This document shows, piece by piece, positions 17,328 to 24,542 of a stretch of DNA of 64,000 nucleotides. A program made the position numbers and the translations under genes. The notes under the pieces are model-generated. The model searched no databases, had not been told where the DNA came from, and saw only the letters and a program-made list of their open reading frames with translations. The DNA comes from Desulfosarcina widdelii (GTDB taxonomy: Bacteria; Desulfobacterota; Desulfobacteria; Desulfobacterales; Desulfosarcinaceae): the NCBI RefSeq assembly GCF_009688965.1, contig NZ_AP021875.1, forward strand, positions 1,736,001-1,800,000, given 5' to 3'. Positions within the stretch are counted from its first letter, which is position 1, and the number at the start of each line of letters is the position of its first letter.

Positions 17328-17986
17328 TGTCGTTTTTTCCCTTTCACCTTATTTTGAGCCTCCAAAACCTGTTCAAGGACCCCTTTGGCGTTAAGCGCAA
17401 CCTCAGGACCGCAACAGGCGTCAAGAACCGTCAGGAAATCATGGAGCTGTTCCGGGGTTATTCCATTGTTCAGGCTTATGGCATAATGCGACTGGAGCTG
17501 GCTGTTGACGCCTTTAATGTTTGCCAGAGCAGCAATGGTTGCCAATTCGCGTTCACTCCAGTCGAGCAAGTCGCGCTGAAAAATGTCGCCGAAAAGATGG
17601 GCCTTGAGAAACCGGTCAATGGCCGGGGCAAAATCGAATAGAGGGCCTGTGACCGCCTGTCCCACCAGTTTCGTTTGATTTTCCGTGCCGAACTCAAGGC
17701 TGCTTTTGTCGGCCGGCAAGGGGCTCGCTTCTTTGCCCACCTCGTCCTTGCATCCTTTTTCCTTGCGGGCATCCAATACAGCCATGAACGTGCCGATGGC
17801 ATTCAGGCTTCTGGGAAAACCGGCATAAGCGTAAATCTGAACGAGAATTTCCTTGATTTCATTCACGGTCAGACCGGCATCGAGCCCTTTTTCAATACTC
17901 GCTTTCAGTTTGTCCAGATTTCCGCTGGCTGTAAATGCGGCGATGGGGACGATCGCTCGCTGTTTCGTATTGAGTTTTGTCTCCAT
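17324..17986 (-). CDS. Cytoplasmic carboxymuconolactone decarboxylase-family protein, two-domain
   Basis: 220 residues from the ATG at 17986, with GGAGG upstream; a longer frame crosses the promoter region. Two CMD/AhpD-like units are visible, with AGLTVNEIKEILVQIYAYAG in the first and ERELATIAALANIKG in the second. No CxxC redox pair occurs in the helix where AhpD has it. It is the first gene of its operon and overlaps the flavodoxin by 4 bases. The exported paralogue is at 11406-12140. Operator C and a TATATT box lie directly upstream, and the AraC-type regulator is divergent. Confidence 0.9.
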   Translation of the reverse strand: METKLNTKQRAIVPIAAFTASGNLDKLKASIEKGLDAGLTVNEIKEILVQIYAYAGFPRSLNAIGTFMAVLDARKEKGCKDEVGKEASPLPADKSSLEFGTENQTKLVGQAVTGPLFDFAPAIDRFLKAHLFGDIFQRDLLDWSERELATIAALANIKGVNSQLQSHYAISLNNGITPEQLHDFLTVLDACCGPEVALNAKGVLEQVLEAQNKVKGKKRQ

Positions 17987-18025
17987 TGTGTGTGCCTCCA
18001 ATGTTATGCGTTTAACCCCATACTG

Positions 18026-18089
18026 AATATACGTCTCCACGAATTGGCTTTAAATGCCTGTTTCTGTCTAAATTTTGCCTGTTTCTGCT
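18026..18089 (-). promoter_or_regulatory. AraC-type tandem operator C plus -10 box, promoter of the CMD operon
   Basis: The cleanest copy: TGCCTGTTTCTGTC at 18055-18068 and TGCCTGTTTCTGCT at 18076-18089, exactly 21 bases apart. A minus-strand TATATT is at 18026-18031, at the same spacing as in copies A and B. It lies between the CMD operon and the divergent AraC-type regulator, which ends its 5-prime region 75 bases away and could be autoregulated. Confidence 0.75.
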
Positions 18090-18163
18090 TCCGGGTGTGT
18101 TTTTGGTTGATTGAAAGCTTAATTGTTGTCTAATTTATGCTTAAATAGAAGGAGGAACGTTTC

Positions 18164-19048
18164 ATGTCAAAACTGGTGGAACTGCTACAGAACTTTCCGG
18201 AAATCAACGACGGACTTTTCGAATCGGGGCTCAAAGGGGTTCGTCTTTTCAAAGAAACCAAGCCTCTCCCCCGACAGCCGCTGATCTATGATCCGGGGAT
18301 CTGCATCATTGCCCAGGGTCAGAAAACCGGCTACCTGGGTGGCCGGACGTTTCAGTATGATGCCAACCATTACCTGGTCACCACCGTGACCATGCCCTTT
18401 GAATGCGAGGCCTTTGCAAGCCCCGAGAAGCCTTTGCGCGGCCTGTTTATCGATATCGACATGGCCCAGTTGAATGACTTGATCGGCCGATTGGGGCTGG
18501 AACTGGAAATCGAAAATCACCGTGAAAAGGGACTGCCCCGCGGGATTGGTCCGGCCGTCATGGACGACGATATGGCGGATGCGACAGCAAGGCTGGTCAA
18601 GTGCCTTCAGTCAGAGGTGGAAGCCGAAATCCTGGGTCCGGGCCTGGTTCGGGAAATTCTTTACCGGGCGCTTTGCGGCACTCAGGCTCCACTCCTTTAT
18701 TCACTGGCCATGCACAGCGGCACGTTTTCCCAGGTGGCGCGCGTATTGAAAGTCATGCAGGACGAGTATGCCGGGAAACTCGACGTGGAAAAACTGGCCG
18801 GCAAAGCACGCATGAGCGCCTCGGCATTTCACCGGGCTTTTAAAGAGATCACATCGGATTCCCCCATGCAGTATCTGAAAAAAATCCGCCTGGCCAGAGC
18901 CAGGGATCTGATGATGCAGGAGAACTTGAAGGCCTACATTGCCGCCGACAAGGTAGGATACGAAAGCTCATCCCAGTTCAGTCGTGAATTCAAGCGCTAT
19001 TTTGGTCAAAGCCCGGCAGAGATGATGAGAGAAGTGCGCGCTGCATGA
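18164..19048 (+). CDS. AraC-family transcriptional regulator (YqhC-like)
   Basis: 294 residues. The N-terminal AraC_N-type sensor domain (about 20-165) contains PLIYDPGICIIAQGQKTGYL and the cupin-like strands that follow. The C-terminal double helix-turn-helix (about 190-290) reads LAGKARMSASAFHRAFKEIT and VGYESSSQFSREFKRYFGQS. This is the architecture of E. coli YqhC, the activator of yqhD and dkgA. A GAAGGAGG site precedes the ATG. It is divergent from the CMD operon, and three copies of a tandem 21-bp-periodic site upstream of the three detoxification operons are its predicted targets. The inducing ligand is unknown; aldehydes act through YqhC in E. coli. Confidence 0.93.
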   Translation: MSKLVELLQNFPEINDGLFESGLKGVRLFKETKPLPRQPLIYDPGICIIAQGQKTGYLGGRTFQYDANHYLVTTVTMPFECEAFASPEKPLRGLFIDIDMAQLNDLIGRLGLELEIENHREKGLPRGIGPAVMDDDMADATARLVKCLQSEVEAEILGPGLVREILYRALCGTQAPLLYSLAMHSGTFSQVARVLKVMQDEYAGKLDVEKLAGKARMSASAFHRAFKEITSDSPMQYLKKIRLARARDLMMQENLKAYIAADKVGYESSSQFSREFKRYFGQSPAEMMREVRAA

Positions 19049-19232
19049 CGTGAAATAGATTTTGCTGCAGGAGCATCTATATAGCAAACCCACCTCGTGC
19101 CAATTCGTCTAAAGAATATTTCGAAATTCATAGAGGTCCAACTGAGAGCTTAACCTTTTAAGGGTATTTATTTGAATAATTGACACTATCCCAAAACTGT
19201 TGTTAACTTTATTTGTTCAACCTATTATTCCT

Positions 19233-19345
19233 AAAAGCCAAACCCATTGCAAAATCGGGACGGAAAACCACGGGTCTCAATAATCCCGTTGCGTCGCTGA
19301 TATTCCTGAACTTGGGTTAACCTGAGACAGCCGGGCTGCCGACAG
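19233..19345 (+). promoter_or_regulatory. Class I cyclic-di-GMP (GEMM) riboswitch-like aptamer
   Basis: The leader contains GCCAAACC, a hairpin capped by a GCAA tetraloop (CCCATT/AATCGGG with one bulged C), then ACGGAAAACCACGGGTCTC, a GTCTCA/TGAGAC stem, and AGCCGGGCTGCCG. Order and sequence match the GEMM-I core (GGCAAACC, GNRA hairpin, GACGCAAAGCC, AGCCGGG-TACCG). Relative to the Vibrio Vc2 aptamer, the base before CAAACC and the base after GACG are both swapped (G-C becomes C-G), a compensatory change expected of a real pair. The 3-prime strand overlaps a terminator stem. An outer P1 helix is not obvious. The downstream gene starts at 19442. Confidence 0.65.
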
Positions 19346-19388
19346 TGACATCGTCAAAGTCACTAGAGGAGCAGTTCGGCTTTTTTTG
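19329..19388 (+). terminator. Terminator acting as expression platform of the riboswitch
   Basis: AGCCGGGCTGC (19329-19339) pairs with GCAGTTCGGCT (19371-19381) over 11 positions, two of them G-U, and an inner AGTGAC/GTCACT stem closes the loop; seven T follow. The left arm is also the 3-prime strand of the aptamer, so ligand binding and termination are mutually exclusive, which predicts an ON switch. Confidence 0.75.
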
Positions 19389-19441
19389 TTAGCGCACCAG
19401 GCAAAAAGATCTTATGAAATCTGAATAAAGGAGGGAGTAAA

Positions 19442-20959
19442 ATGCCACAGCAAAACAAAGGAATGAAGAATCAATACGACGTTGTTGTGATCGGCGCAGG
19501 CATCGGTGGTTTGACGTGCGGTGCCTTCCTTGCAAAGGAGGGGATGAGCGTTTTAATAGCCGAACAGCAATCCAAACCCGGCGGCTACTGCACATCTTTC
19601 CTTCGCAACGGATTCACCTTTAATGTCGGATTTGACTTTTTCGTAGGAGCGGAAAGAGGTGGTATGTTTGATAAGCTGTTAGATGAATTGGGGCTTAAAG
19701 ATGAAATGCAATTCGTTGATCTTGCTCCTCCCTCCAGGATTGCTGGCAGCGATTATAATCTTCCTCTGACACCTCTCGAAGATCTGGCCGCAGAGTTGAA
19801 GAAAATGTTTCCAGGTGATGTCCAAAATATTGATACGTTTTTTCAAGATTGCAAAGCCGTTACAAGCGAAATACTTGCATTGGCAGAGCCGTCCCCCGAC
19901 TTGCTCGGTATTGGAGGGAAAATAGGAGTAATGATCAAATTTCTGTTCAAGTCTCCTAACGTCAAGAAGTATGGCGGGCAATCTTATCGAGAGGCACTTA
20001 AAAAGTATTTCAAAGAGCCGAAGTTGAGAGCGATTCTGGCCTCCCTCGACCATTATGATCCAGGATGGGCCGCCACGGAGCCAATGAAGGTAGTGGGTTT
20101 CCCCGCTTTTCAATATCCCAGGGGAGGATCTCAGGCATTGGCGGATGTTTTTTCCAATGGTGTGAAAAAGCACGGCGGGGAATTGGCCTTAAAGTCCACG
20201 ATTACCAAAATCATGGTTGAGAATGGCAAGGCGGTTGGTGTGCAGCTCGGAGATGGCAGCAGGGTCAATGCACGGTATGTCGTATCCAATGTCGATGCCA
20301 GGCAGACTTTTCTACAGCTAATTGGCGAGAAATATCTGACCTCGAAGTTTGTAAAGGAATTGAACAATGAGCGCCTTTCGGCTCCCGTCTTACTGGTCTC
20401 TCTGGGAGTTGATATGGACCTTAAAGCGATGGGCTTTGACGGAACGTCAATCGTTTATAATCGCAGCGATAATGTCGATGATGTCTGGGGCGGTGATCCT
20501 GAGAAGTGCTCGCTTTGGATAATGATGCATTCACTCCGTGACCCTTCCCACGCTCCTGCGGGTAAGGCAACCGTTCAGCTTATGACACAATTTCCCTACA
20601 ATTATATGGATTACTGGAAGAGAGAGATGAACGGCACGCGAGGTAAGGAATATTCAGAGATTAAAGATGCCCTGGCCAGCAAATTAATCGTCGCAGCAGA
20701 AGAGGTCGTCCCACAGCTTTCAAAACACATCGTATGCAAAGATATTGCTACCCCTCTAACCTTCGAGCGCTACACCTCGAATAGTGAAGGCGCATGCTAT
20801 GGTTGGTTCCCTGGCCCGAAGGGTAAGTTGCGAAGTCAAAAAACGCCGATAAAGAACCTTTACCAGGCGGGGCACTGGACGTTCCCTGGTGGTTCAATAT
20901 TTGCCGTTGCCTTGTCAGGTAGAAACGCTGCCCGTTTAGTTCTAAAGGATACGAGATAA
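19442..20959 (+). CDS. CrtI/phytoene desaturase-like FAD-dependent oxidoreductase
   Basis: 505 residues. The FAD-binding Rossmann motif is at about residues 14-34 (VVVIGAGIGGLTCGAFLAKE), with the GG-doublet region (SKPGGYCTSFLRNGFTFNVG) after it, and the closing signature is NLYQAGHWTFPGGSIFAVAL. This is the carotene isomerase/retinol saturase/CrtI superfamily. No other carotenoid gene is nearby, so a carotenoid substrate cannot be assumed; polyprenyl or lipid desaturation, saturation or isomerisation are possible. GGAGGG precedes the ATG. The gene is alone behind a GEMM-I-like riboswitch with a terminator, so its expression seems tied to cyclic dinucleotide levels. A convergent terminator ends it. 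Confidence 0.88.
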   Translation: MPQQNKGMKNQYDVVVIGAGIGGLTCGAFLAKEGMSVLIAEQQSKPGGYCTSFLRNGFTFNVGFDFFVGAERGGMFDKLLDELGLKDEMQFVDLAPPSRIAGSDYNLPLTPLEDLAAELKKMFPGDVQNIDTFFQDCKAVTSEILALAEPSPDLLGIGGKIGVMIKFLFKSPNVKKYGGQSYREALKKYFKEPKLRAILASLDHYDPGWAATEPMKVVGFPAFQYPRGGSQALADVFSNGVKKHGGELALKSTITKIMVENGKAVGVQLGDGSRVNARYVVSNVDARQTFLQLIGEKYLTSKFVKELNNERLSAPVLLVSLGVDMDLKAMGFDGTSIVYNRSDNVDDVWGGDPEKCSLWIMMHSLRDPSHAPAGKATVQLMTQFPYNYMDYWKREMNGTRGKEYSEIKDALASKLIVAAEEVVPQLSKHIVCKDIATPLTFERYTSNSEGACYGWFPGPKGKLRSQKTPIKNLYQAGHWTFPGGSIFAVALSGRNAARLVLKDTR

Positions 20960-20988
20960 TGTTCCCGCATGAGTATCTGCAAAACAAT

Positions 20989-21019
20989 GGAGACCCGATA
21001 CCAATCTGCTCGGGTCTCC
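20989..21019 (-). terminator. Terminator between the CrtI-like gene and the hsp20 cluster
   Basis: Perfect 10-bp stem GGAGACCCGA/TCGGGTCTCC with an 11-base loop, 13 bases after the minus-strand hsp20 stop. On that strand it is followed by ATTGTTTTG. It may also act on the convergent plus-strand gene. Confidence 0.75.
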
Positions 21020-21032
21020 ACATCGCTGCTTG

Positions 21033-21437
21033 TTAAGCCGCTGTTACGGCGATTTGCCGTGGAACGGCCTTTTCCGCCTTGGGCAGGGTCAGGCGCAGCA
21101 CCCCGTCCTGGTGTTTGGCTTCGATCTTGCCCTGGTCGATGACCTCTGAAAGGGTGAACTGGCGGGAATAGCGTCCGATTTCAAACTCGATCAGTACGTC
21201 CGATTCATCCTTTTCCTCAAACGGTTTGACCTCTCCGGAAATGCTCAGCACATTGTCGTTCAAGTCGATGGCGATATCTTCGGAAGCCACGCCGGGCATG
21301 TCGGCCAGCAGCGTGATCTCTTTATCGTTTTCAAAGATATCCACGTCCGGCGTAAAGACCACGCCGGGGCGTGTCTGCTCGGCTGGTGCGGCCACTTCCT
21401 GTTTGTCTTTTACCTGAAGCTCTTTGGAATCGCTCAT
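21033..21437 (-). CDS. Small heat-shock protein, Hsp20/alpha-crystallin family (copy 3)
   Basis: 134 residues. The alpha-crystallin domain spans about 30-125, with DMPGVASEDIAIDLNDNVLS at its start and the closing GVLRLTLPKAEKAVPRQI strand. Small heat-shock proteins hold unfolding proteins for refolding by DnaK/ClpB. It is the last of three tandem hsp20 genes transcribed leftward, 29 bases after the middle copy. It has a short N-terminal arm and an acidic strand loop (FEEKDESDVL). The three copies are clearly diverged, so they are not a recent amplification and may form hetero-oligomers. Confidence 0.95.
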   Translation of the reverse strand: MSDSKELQVKDKQEVAAPAEQTRPGVVFTPDVDIFENDKEITLLADMPGVASEDIAIDLNDNVLSISGEVKPFEEKDESDVLIEFEIGRYSRQFTLSEVIDQGKIEAKHQDGVLRLTLPKAEKAVPRQIAVTAA

Positions 21438-21466
21438 GGCTGGTCCCTCCTTTCAAATATCCAGGA

Positions 21467-21928
21467 TTAATGGATGGTGATCTGTTTCGGCTTGGCCGCC
21501 TCGGCTTTGGCAATGGTTACCTTCAGCATTCCGTTGGCCAATTTGGCGTCCACCTTGTTCGCGTCGATATCGCCGGGCATTCCGATAGTACGGGAGAACT
21601 TGCCGGCTTCGCGTTCGCGGCGGTGATATCTGACGTTTTCCCCTTCGGAGGCAATCGTGCGCTCACCCGAAATGGTAAGTTTCCGGCCGACGGCCTGAAT
21701 ATCAAGAGCGTCAGCCTTGATGCCCGGCAGCTCGGCCCGGACATAATAACTGTCCGCATCTTCCGTGAGATTGATGGCCGGAAAGACGCTGGCAGGCCTC
21801 CAGCCCAGACCCGGCCTGCCAAGCAGACCCTGCGTCAAGCGATCCATCTGGCGGGACATACGCTCCAGTTCGGCGAACGGATGACGCCAACCCATTGTCG
21901 GATAATTCAAAATTCCTCTTGCAAACAT
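21467..21928 (-). CDS. Small heat-shock protein, Hsp20/alpha-crystallin family (copy 2)
   Basis: 153 residues from the ATG at 21928, with GGAGGATCAGCC before it; a longer frame overlaps the upstream gene's stop and lacks a site. The N-terminal arm contains an aromatic-rich segment (MGWRHPFAELERM). The alpha-crystallin domain (about 45-150) includes ELPGIKADALDIQAVGRKLT and the conserved closing ANGMLKVTIAKAEAAKPKQI. It is the middle gene of the cluster, 69 bases after copy 1. The class resembles the classical 18-kDa heat-shock protein of delta- and gammaproteobacteria. Confidence 0.95.
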   Translation of the reverse strand: MFARGILNYPTMGWRHPFAELERMSRQMDRLTQGLLGRPGLGWRPASVFPAINLTEDADSYYVRAELPGIKADALDIQAVGRKLTISGERTIASEGENVRYHRREREAGKFSRTIGMPGDIDANKVDAKLANGMLKVTIAKAEAAKPKQITIH

Positions 21929-21997
21929 GGCTGATCCTCCTTTTTTGGTGTTTTCCGTAGCAGGGCAAGGTTCCCCTGATTGTTTGCTCAATAACGT

Positions 21998-22564
21998 TTA
22001 GGCGCTCTGGATTTCGATTTGTCTTACATCCGCCTGCGGAGTCGCCTTTCTGGGCATGGTTACCATCAGGACACCCTTCTTGAAGGCGGCCGAAATGCCA
22101 TCCTGGTCGGCATCTTCCGGCAGCGACAATACCCGCTGAAAAGATCCGTAGCTGCGTTCCATGCGATAGTAGTTCTTTTCTTTTTCCTCGGATTCCTGCT
22201 TCTTTTCACCCCGGATGGTCAATGTATCGTTGACAATCTCAACCTTGACATCGCTTTCATTTACGCAGGGCACCTCCACACAAACGGTGTATTCCTTGTC
22301 CGTGGCGCCCAGATCCAGAGTCGGCTTAAGCATGCCTTCGTTAAGGCGCGGCCGCAACGGGCGGTTGAAACTGAATGGCGACAACTCGAAGCCGCGAAGC
22401 GTCTGATCGAAAAGCCGGTCGATCTCCTGATGGAACCGGGCCAGCGATCCGCCAAGGACCGGGTGCCGACCATCAGCCGAGGACCGCTGGATCGGCACGG
22501 ACTTGCCGGCATCCTCTTCTTCTTTTCTAAACCAGTTCCAGGGTGTCCACTTTTTCATACTCAT
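21998..22564 (-). CDS. Small heat-shock protein, Hsp20/alpha-crystallin family (copy 1)
   Basis: 188 residues, longer than the other two because of an N-terminal arm (KKWTPWNWFRKEEE, then FHQEIDRLFDQTL, FDQTLRGFE). The alpha-crystallin domain spans about 80-180, with VPCVNESDVKVEIVNDTLTI and KKGVLMVTMPRK near the end. An AGGAGG site lies 6 bases before the ATG. It is the first gene of the operon and sits behind a good sigma-70-like promoter rather than an evident heat-shock sigma-32 promoter. A divergent gene with two RHH-like segments (22818) could be its regulator (inference). Confidence 0.95.
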   Translation of the reverse strand: MSMKKWTPWNWFRKEEEDAGKSVPIQRSSADGRHPVLGGSLARFHQEIDRLFDQTLRGFELSPFSFNRPLRPRLNEGMLKPTLDLGATDKEYTVCVEVPCVNESDVKVEIVNDTLTIRGEKKQESEEKEKNYYRMERSYGSFQRVLSLPEDADQDGISAAFKKGVLMVTMPRKATPQADVRQIEIQSA

Positions 22565-22607
22565 GGCGTACCTCCTTTCCGATACATTACTTTTTTATTT
22601 TTATTTT

Positions 22608-22635
22608 ATAGTAATTTTTTATTTCTGATTGTCAA
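22608..22635 (-). promoter_or_regulatory. Sigma-70-like promoter of the hsp20 operon
   Basis: Minus-strand TTGACA (22630-22635) and TACTAT (22608-22613) are 16 bases apart in a very A/T-rich region about 45 bases before the first hsp20 start. I see no CIRCE element or sigma-32 CCCCAT box. Confidence 0.6.
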
Positions 22636-22817
22636 GATGGCGATTTTATTTTTTAGCATTGGTGAGATGTTCTTTCAGGACATATTGATAAAGGTTAACC
22701 TGCATGACTTAGCGAACCTTTCAGGCTTGGGCCAAATCTTGAAATTCAGAATAATGGTTTTATATTTTATTACGAATATCAAAAATTGTATTTTAGTAAT
22801 GCAACTGGCGGTGCAAC

Positions 22818-23450
22818 ATGGACGAATCGATCAAAAAAAAGGAAACCGACGCGCCGTTGCAGTCCACCGGGATTGCCGATCTTTTGGGTAAAAAATCGGT
22901 GCGGGCCACGTTTCGGCTTCACCCGACGGCGGTCGAACTGATGAGCATTATTGCCGCCCAACTGGGGTTAAAACAAAAATCGCTGTTTGATTACCTGATG
23001 GAGGATACGGATGCCCTGCACGCCGTTGCCGAATTGCGGCCGCCCGACACGAAGATTAAGGAACAGCGGATTCAAAAGACCTTTGTCGTCAGCCAGCGAT
23101 CCTTAGCTGCACTGGATACAGTTGCCAAACACGCCGCGACTTCGCGGAACGACCTGATCGAAAAATCGATCCAGCGACTGCTGCCGGTTCTCGAAAAAGA
23201 GCGCCTCCGGCAGCGGAAGCGCACCATGGCATTGTCCCAAATCGCCGGGCATTTCAAACAGGGCAAGGCGCTTTTGGATGATGTCAGGGCAATGGTGGGA
23301 GAAGACGATTCGCTATATCAGTCCCTTGGCAGGGTGATGGATGCATATGGAAAGACCGTTGACGATATTCAGAAACGGATCGACAAGGGAAAACGCATAT
23401 CCGAGTTTTCTCTTGATGCTTTGAAAGAGACCGACCGGAACTTCGAGTGA
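22818..23450 (+). CDS. Uncharacterised protein with two ribbon-helix-helix-like segments
   Basis: 210 residues; I do not recognise a named family. Two segments look like RHH/CopG-type DNA-binding units: VRATFRLHPTAVELMSIIAA (residues 28-47) and IQKTFVVSQRSLAALDTVAK (about 84-103), each a short strand followed by two helices. A basic stretch (EKERLRQRKR) and a helical, coiled-coil-like C-terminus (about 150-210) follow. It is divergent from the hsp20 operon, with 253 A/T-rich bases between, a typical place for a regulator. No metal or ligand motif is visible. DNA binding is inferred from fold resemblance and position only. Confidence 0.7.
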   Translation: MDESIKKKETDAPLQSTGIADLLGKKSVRATFRLHPTAVELMSIIAAQLGLKQKSLFDYLMEDTDALHAVAELRPPDTKIKEQRIQKTFVVSQRSLAALDTVAKHAATSRNDLIEKSIQRLLPVLEKERLRQRKRTMALSQIAGHFKQGKALLDDVRAMVGEDDSLYQSLGRVMDAYGKTVDDIQKRIDKGKRISEFSLDALKETDRNFE

Positions 23451-23535
23451 AAACACATCGAACGAATGGGCTTGGTTGAAATGATGGGCTTGAATAGATT
23501 TACGAAATCGAAAAACCTTAGGGAGGGAAAGCGAA

Positions 23536-23712
23536 ATGCATGGCTGTGAAAACGAAAAAGTATTTGCTGGAATCCATCCGCCGGAGAAGGATACAACGGG
23601 ATTTAAAAATCAGGAATCCTGGAAGAAAACGCTGGTGCTGCATGATTTTGGAGAAGCAACGGATATCGTCGAATTCGATCAGGTCCGGCCGGATCAGATT
23701 CCAGGGTACTGA
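23536..23712 (+). CDS. Small hypothetical protein (58 residues)
   Basis: A short frame begins MHGCENEKVFAGIHPPEKD and ends with VEFDQVRPDQIPGY. A GGAGGGAAAG site precedes the ATG. It ends 45 bases before the DnaJ-like gene. The sequence is acidic, soluble and without a signal peptide or recognisable motif. A longer overlapping frame in another register has no such site and a basic, low-quality composition. The case for coding rests on the ribosome site, context and codon use; homologues would settle it. Confidence 0.5.
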   Translation: MHGCENEKVFAGIHPPEKDTTGFKNQESWKKTLVLHDFGEATDIVEFDQVRPDQIPGY

Positions 23713-23757
23713 GGCCCCTTTTTTCCTTATATTGTGGAAATACCCAGGAGTCTTCAA

Positions 23758-24450
23758 ATGGCCAAAAGTTACTATGCCATACTGGGCATCTCTTCCATGG
23801 CAACCGCTGATGAGATCAAAGCTGCATACCGACGCCTGGCCAAGACCTATCACCCCGACTGTTATCAGGGCGGCAGCCATTTGTTCAGGCAGATCCAGGA
23901 AGCCTATCATGTTCTGGGAGATGCTGAAAGACGGCGCCAGTACGAAAGACAGATTCGTAAATCGCCCGTGCCAGAGGGTCCAAAGTCATACCCCGAGCCA
24001 GAGCCGCTGATCCCCAAAAACCGTTCGATAAAGCCCGAAGAAATCGCACCGATGCAAGCCTTTCAAACCTTTGCACCGTCACCTGAGCCCTTTTTTGATA
24101 GGATGTGGAGCAACTTTTCCAGCCTGCTTTCACCCGGATTTGGACGAACAAGAAAATTGACCATGGAAATACCCGTCAGCCGGGCGCAGGCACGGTGTGG
24201 TGGCACCATCAACATCTTTGTACCGGTAAAAGCTCGCTGTCCTTTATGCCAGGGGCACGGCCGCATCGGTGTCTATGCGTGCAGCAGGTGCGCGGGGGAA
24301 GGATCGATCTCGGGAGAAATGCCCATAGCCATTTCACTTGCCCCCGATATCCCAGACAACTATGAGGTAATGATCCCGCTGGATCGATACGGCATCCGAA
24401 ACCATCGAGTTTCGATCATCTTTCGAATAGTCGAGCGTAAGCCCTTGTAG
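23758..24450 (+). CDS. DnaJ-like chaperone with J-domain and a reduced zinc region
   Basis: 230 residues from the ATG at 23758 (AGGAG 7 bases before). The J-domain is residues 3-68 with the essential HPD motif (TYHPDCYQGG). A proline-rich linker follows, then a fragment of the DnaJ C-terminal domain holding only two of the usual four Cys motifs (CPLCQGHG and CSRCAGEG) and one substrate-binding half. It could bind one zinc. Full DnaJ has about 375 residues, so this is a specialised co-chaperone rather than the housekeeping protein. Position after the hsp20 cluster suggests a protein-quality-control neighbourhood. Confidence 0.88.
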   Translation: MAKSYYAILGISSMATADEIKAAYRRLAKTYHPDCYQGGSHLFRQIQEAYHVLGDAERRRQYERQIRKSPVPEGPKSYPEPEPLIPKNRSIKPEEIAPMQAFQTFAPSPEPFFDRMWSNFSSLLSPGFGRTRKLTMEIPVSRAQARCGGTINIFVPVKARCPLCQGHGRIGVYACSRCAGEGSISGEMPIAISLAPDIPDNYEVMIPLDRYGIRNHRVSIIFRIVERKPL

Positions 24451-24463
24451 GCGATTGTCGAGC

Positions 24464-24542
24464 TTGCCGCAGATTCAAGGCAGGCGTCGTGGCGCTATGG
24501 TCGGCTATGCGCCGCGACGTCTAACGCCGAAGATGCGGCCAA
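24464..24542. repeat. Long imperfect intergenic palindrome
   Basis: Arms TTGCCGCA (24464-24471) and TGCGGCCAA (24534-24542) enclose CGTCGTGGCGC (24485-24495) pairing with GCGCCGCGACG (24509-24519), all centred near 24502. It begins 14 bases after the DnaJ-like stop codon and could act as a transcript-end structure or be a member of a dispersed repeat family. Confidence 0.6.
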
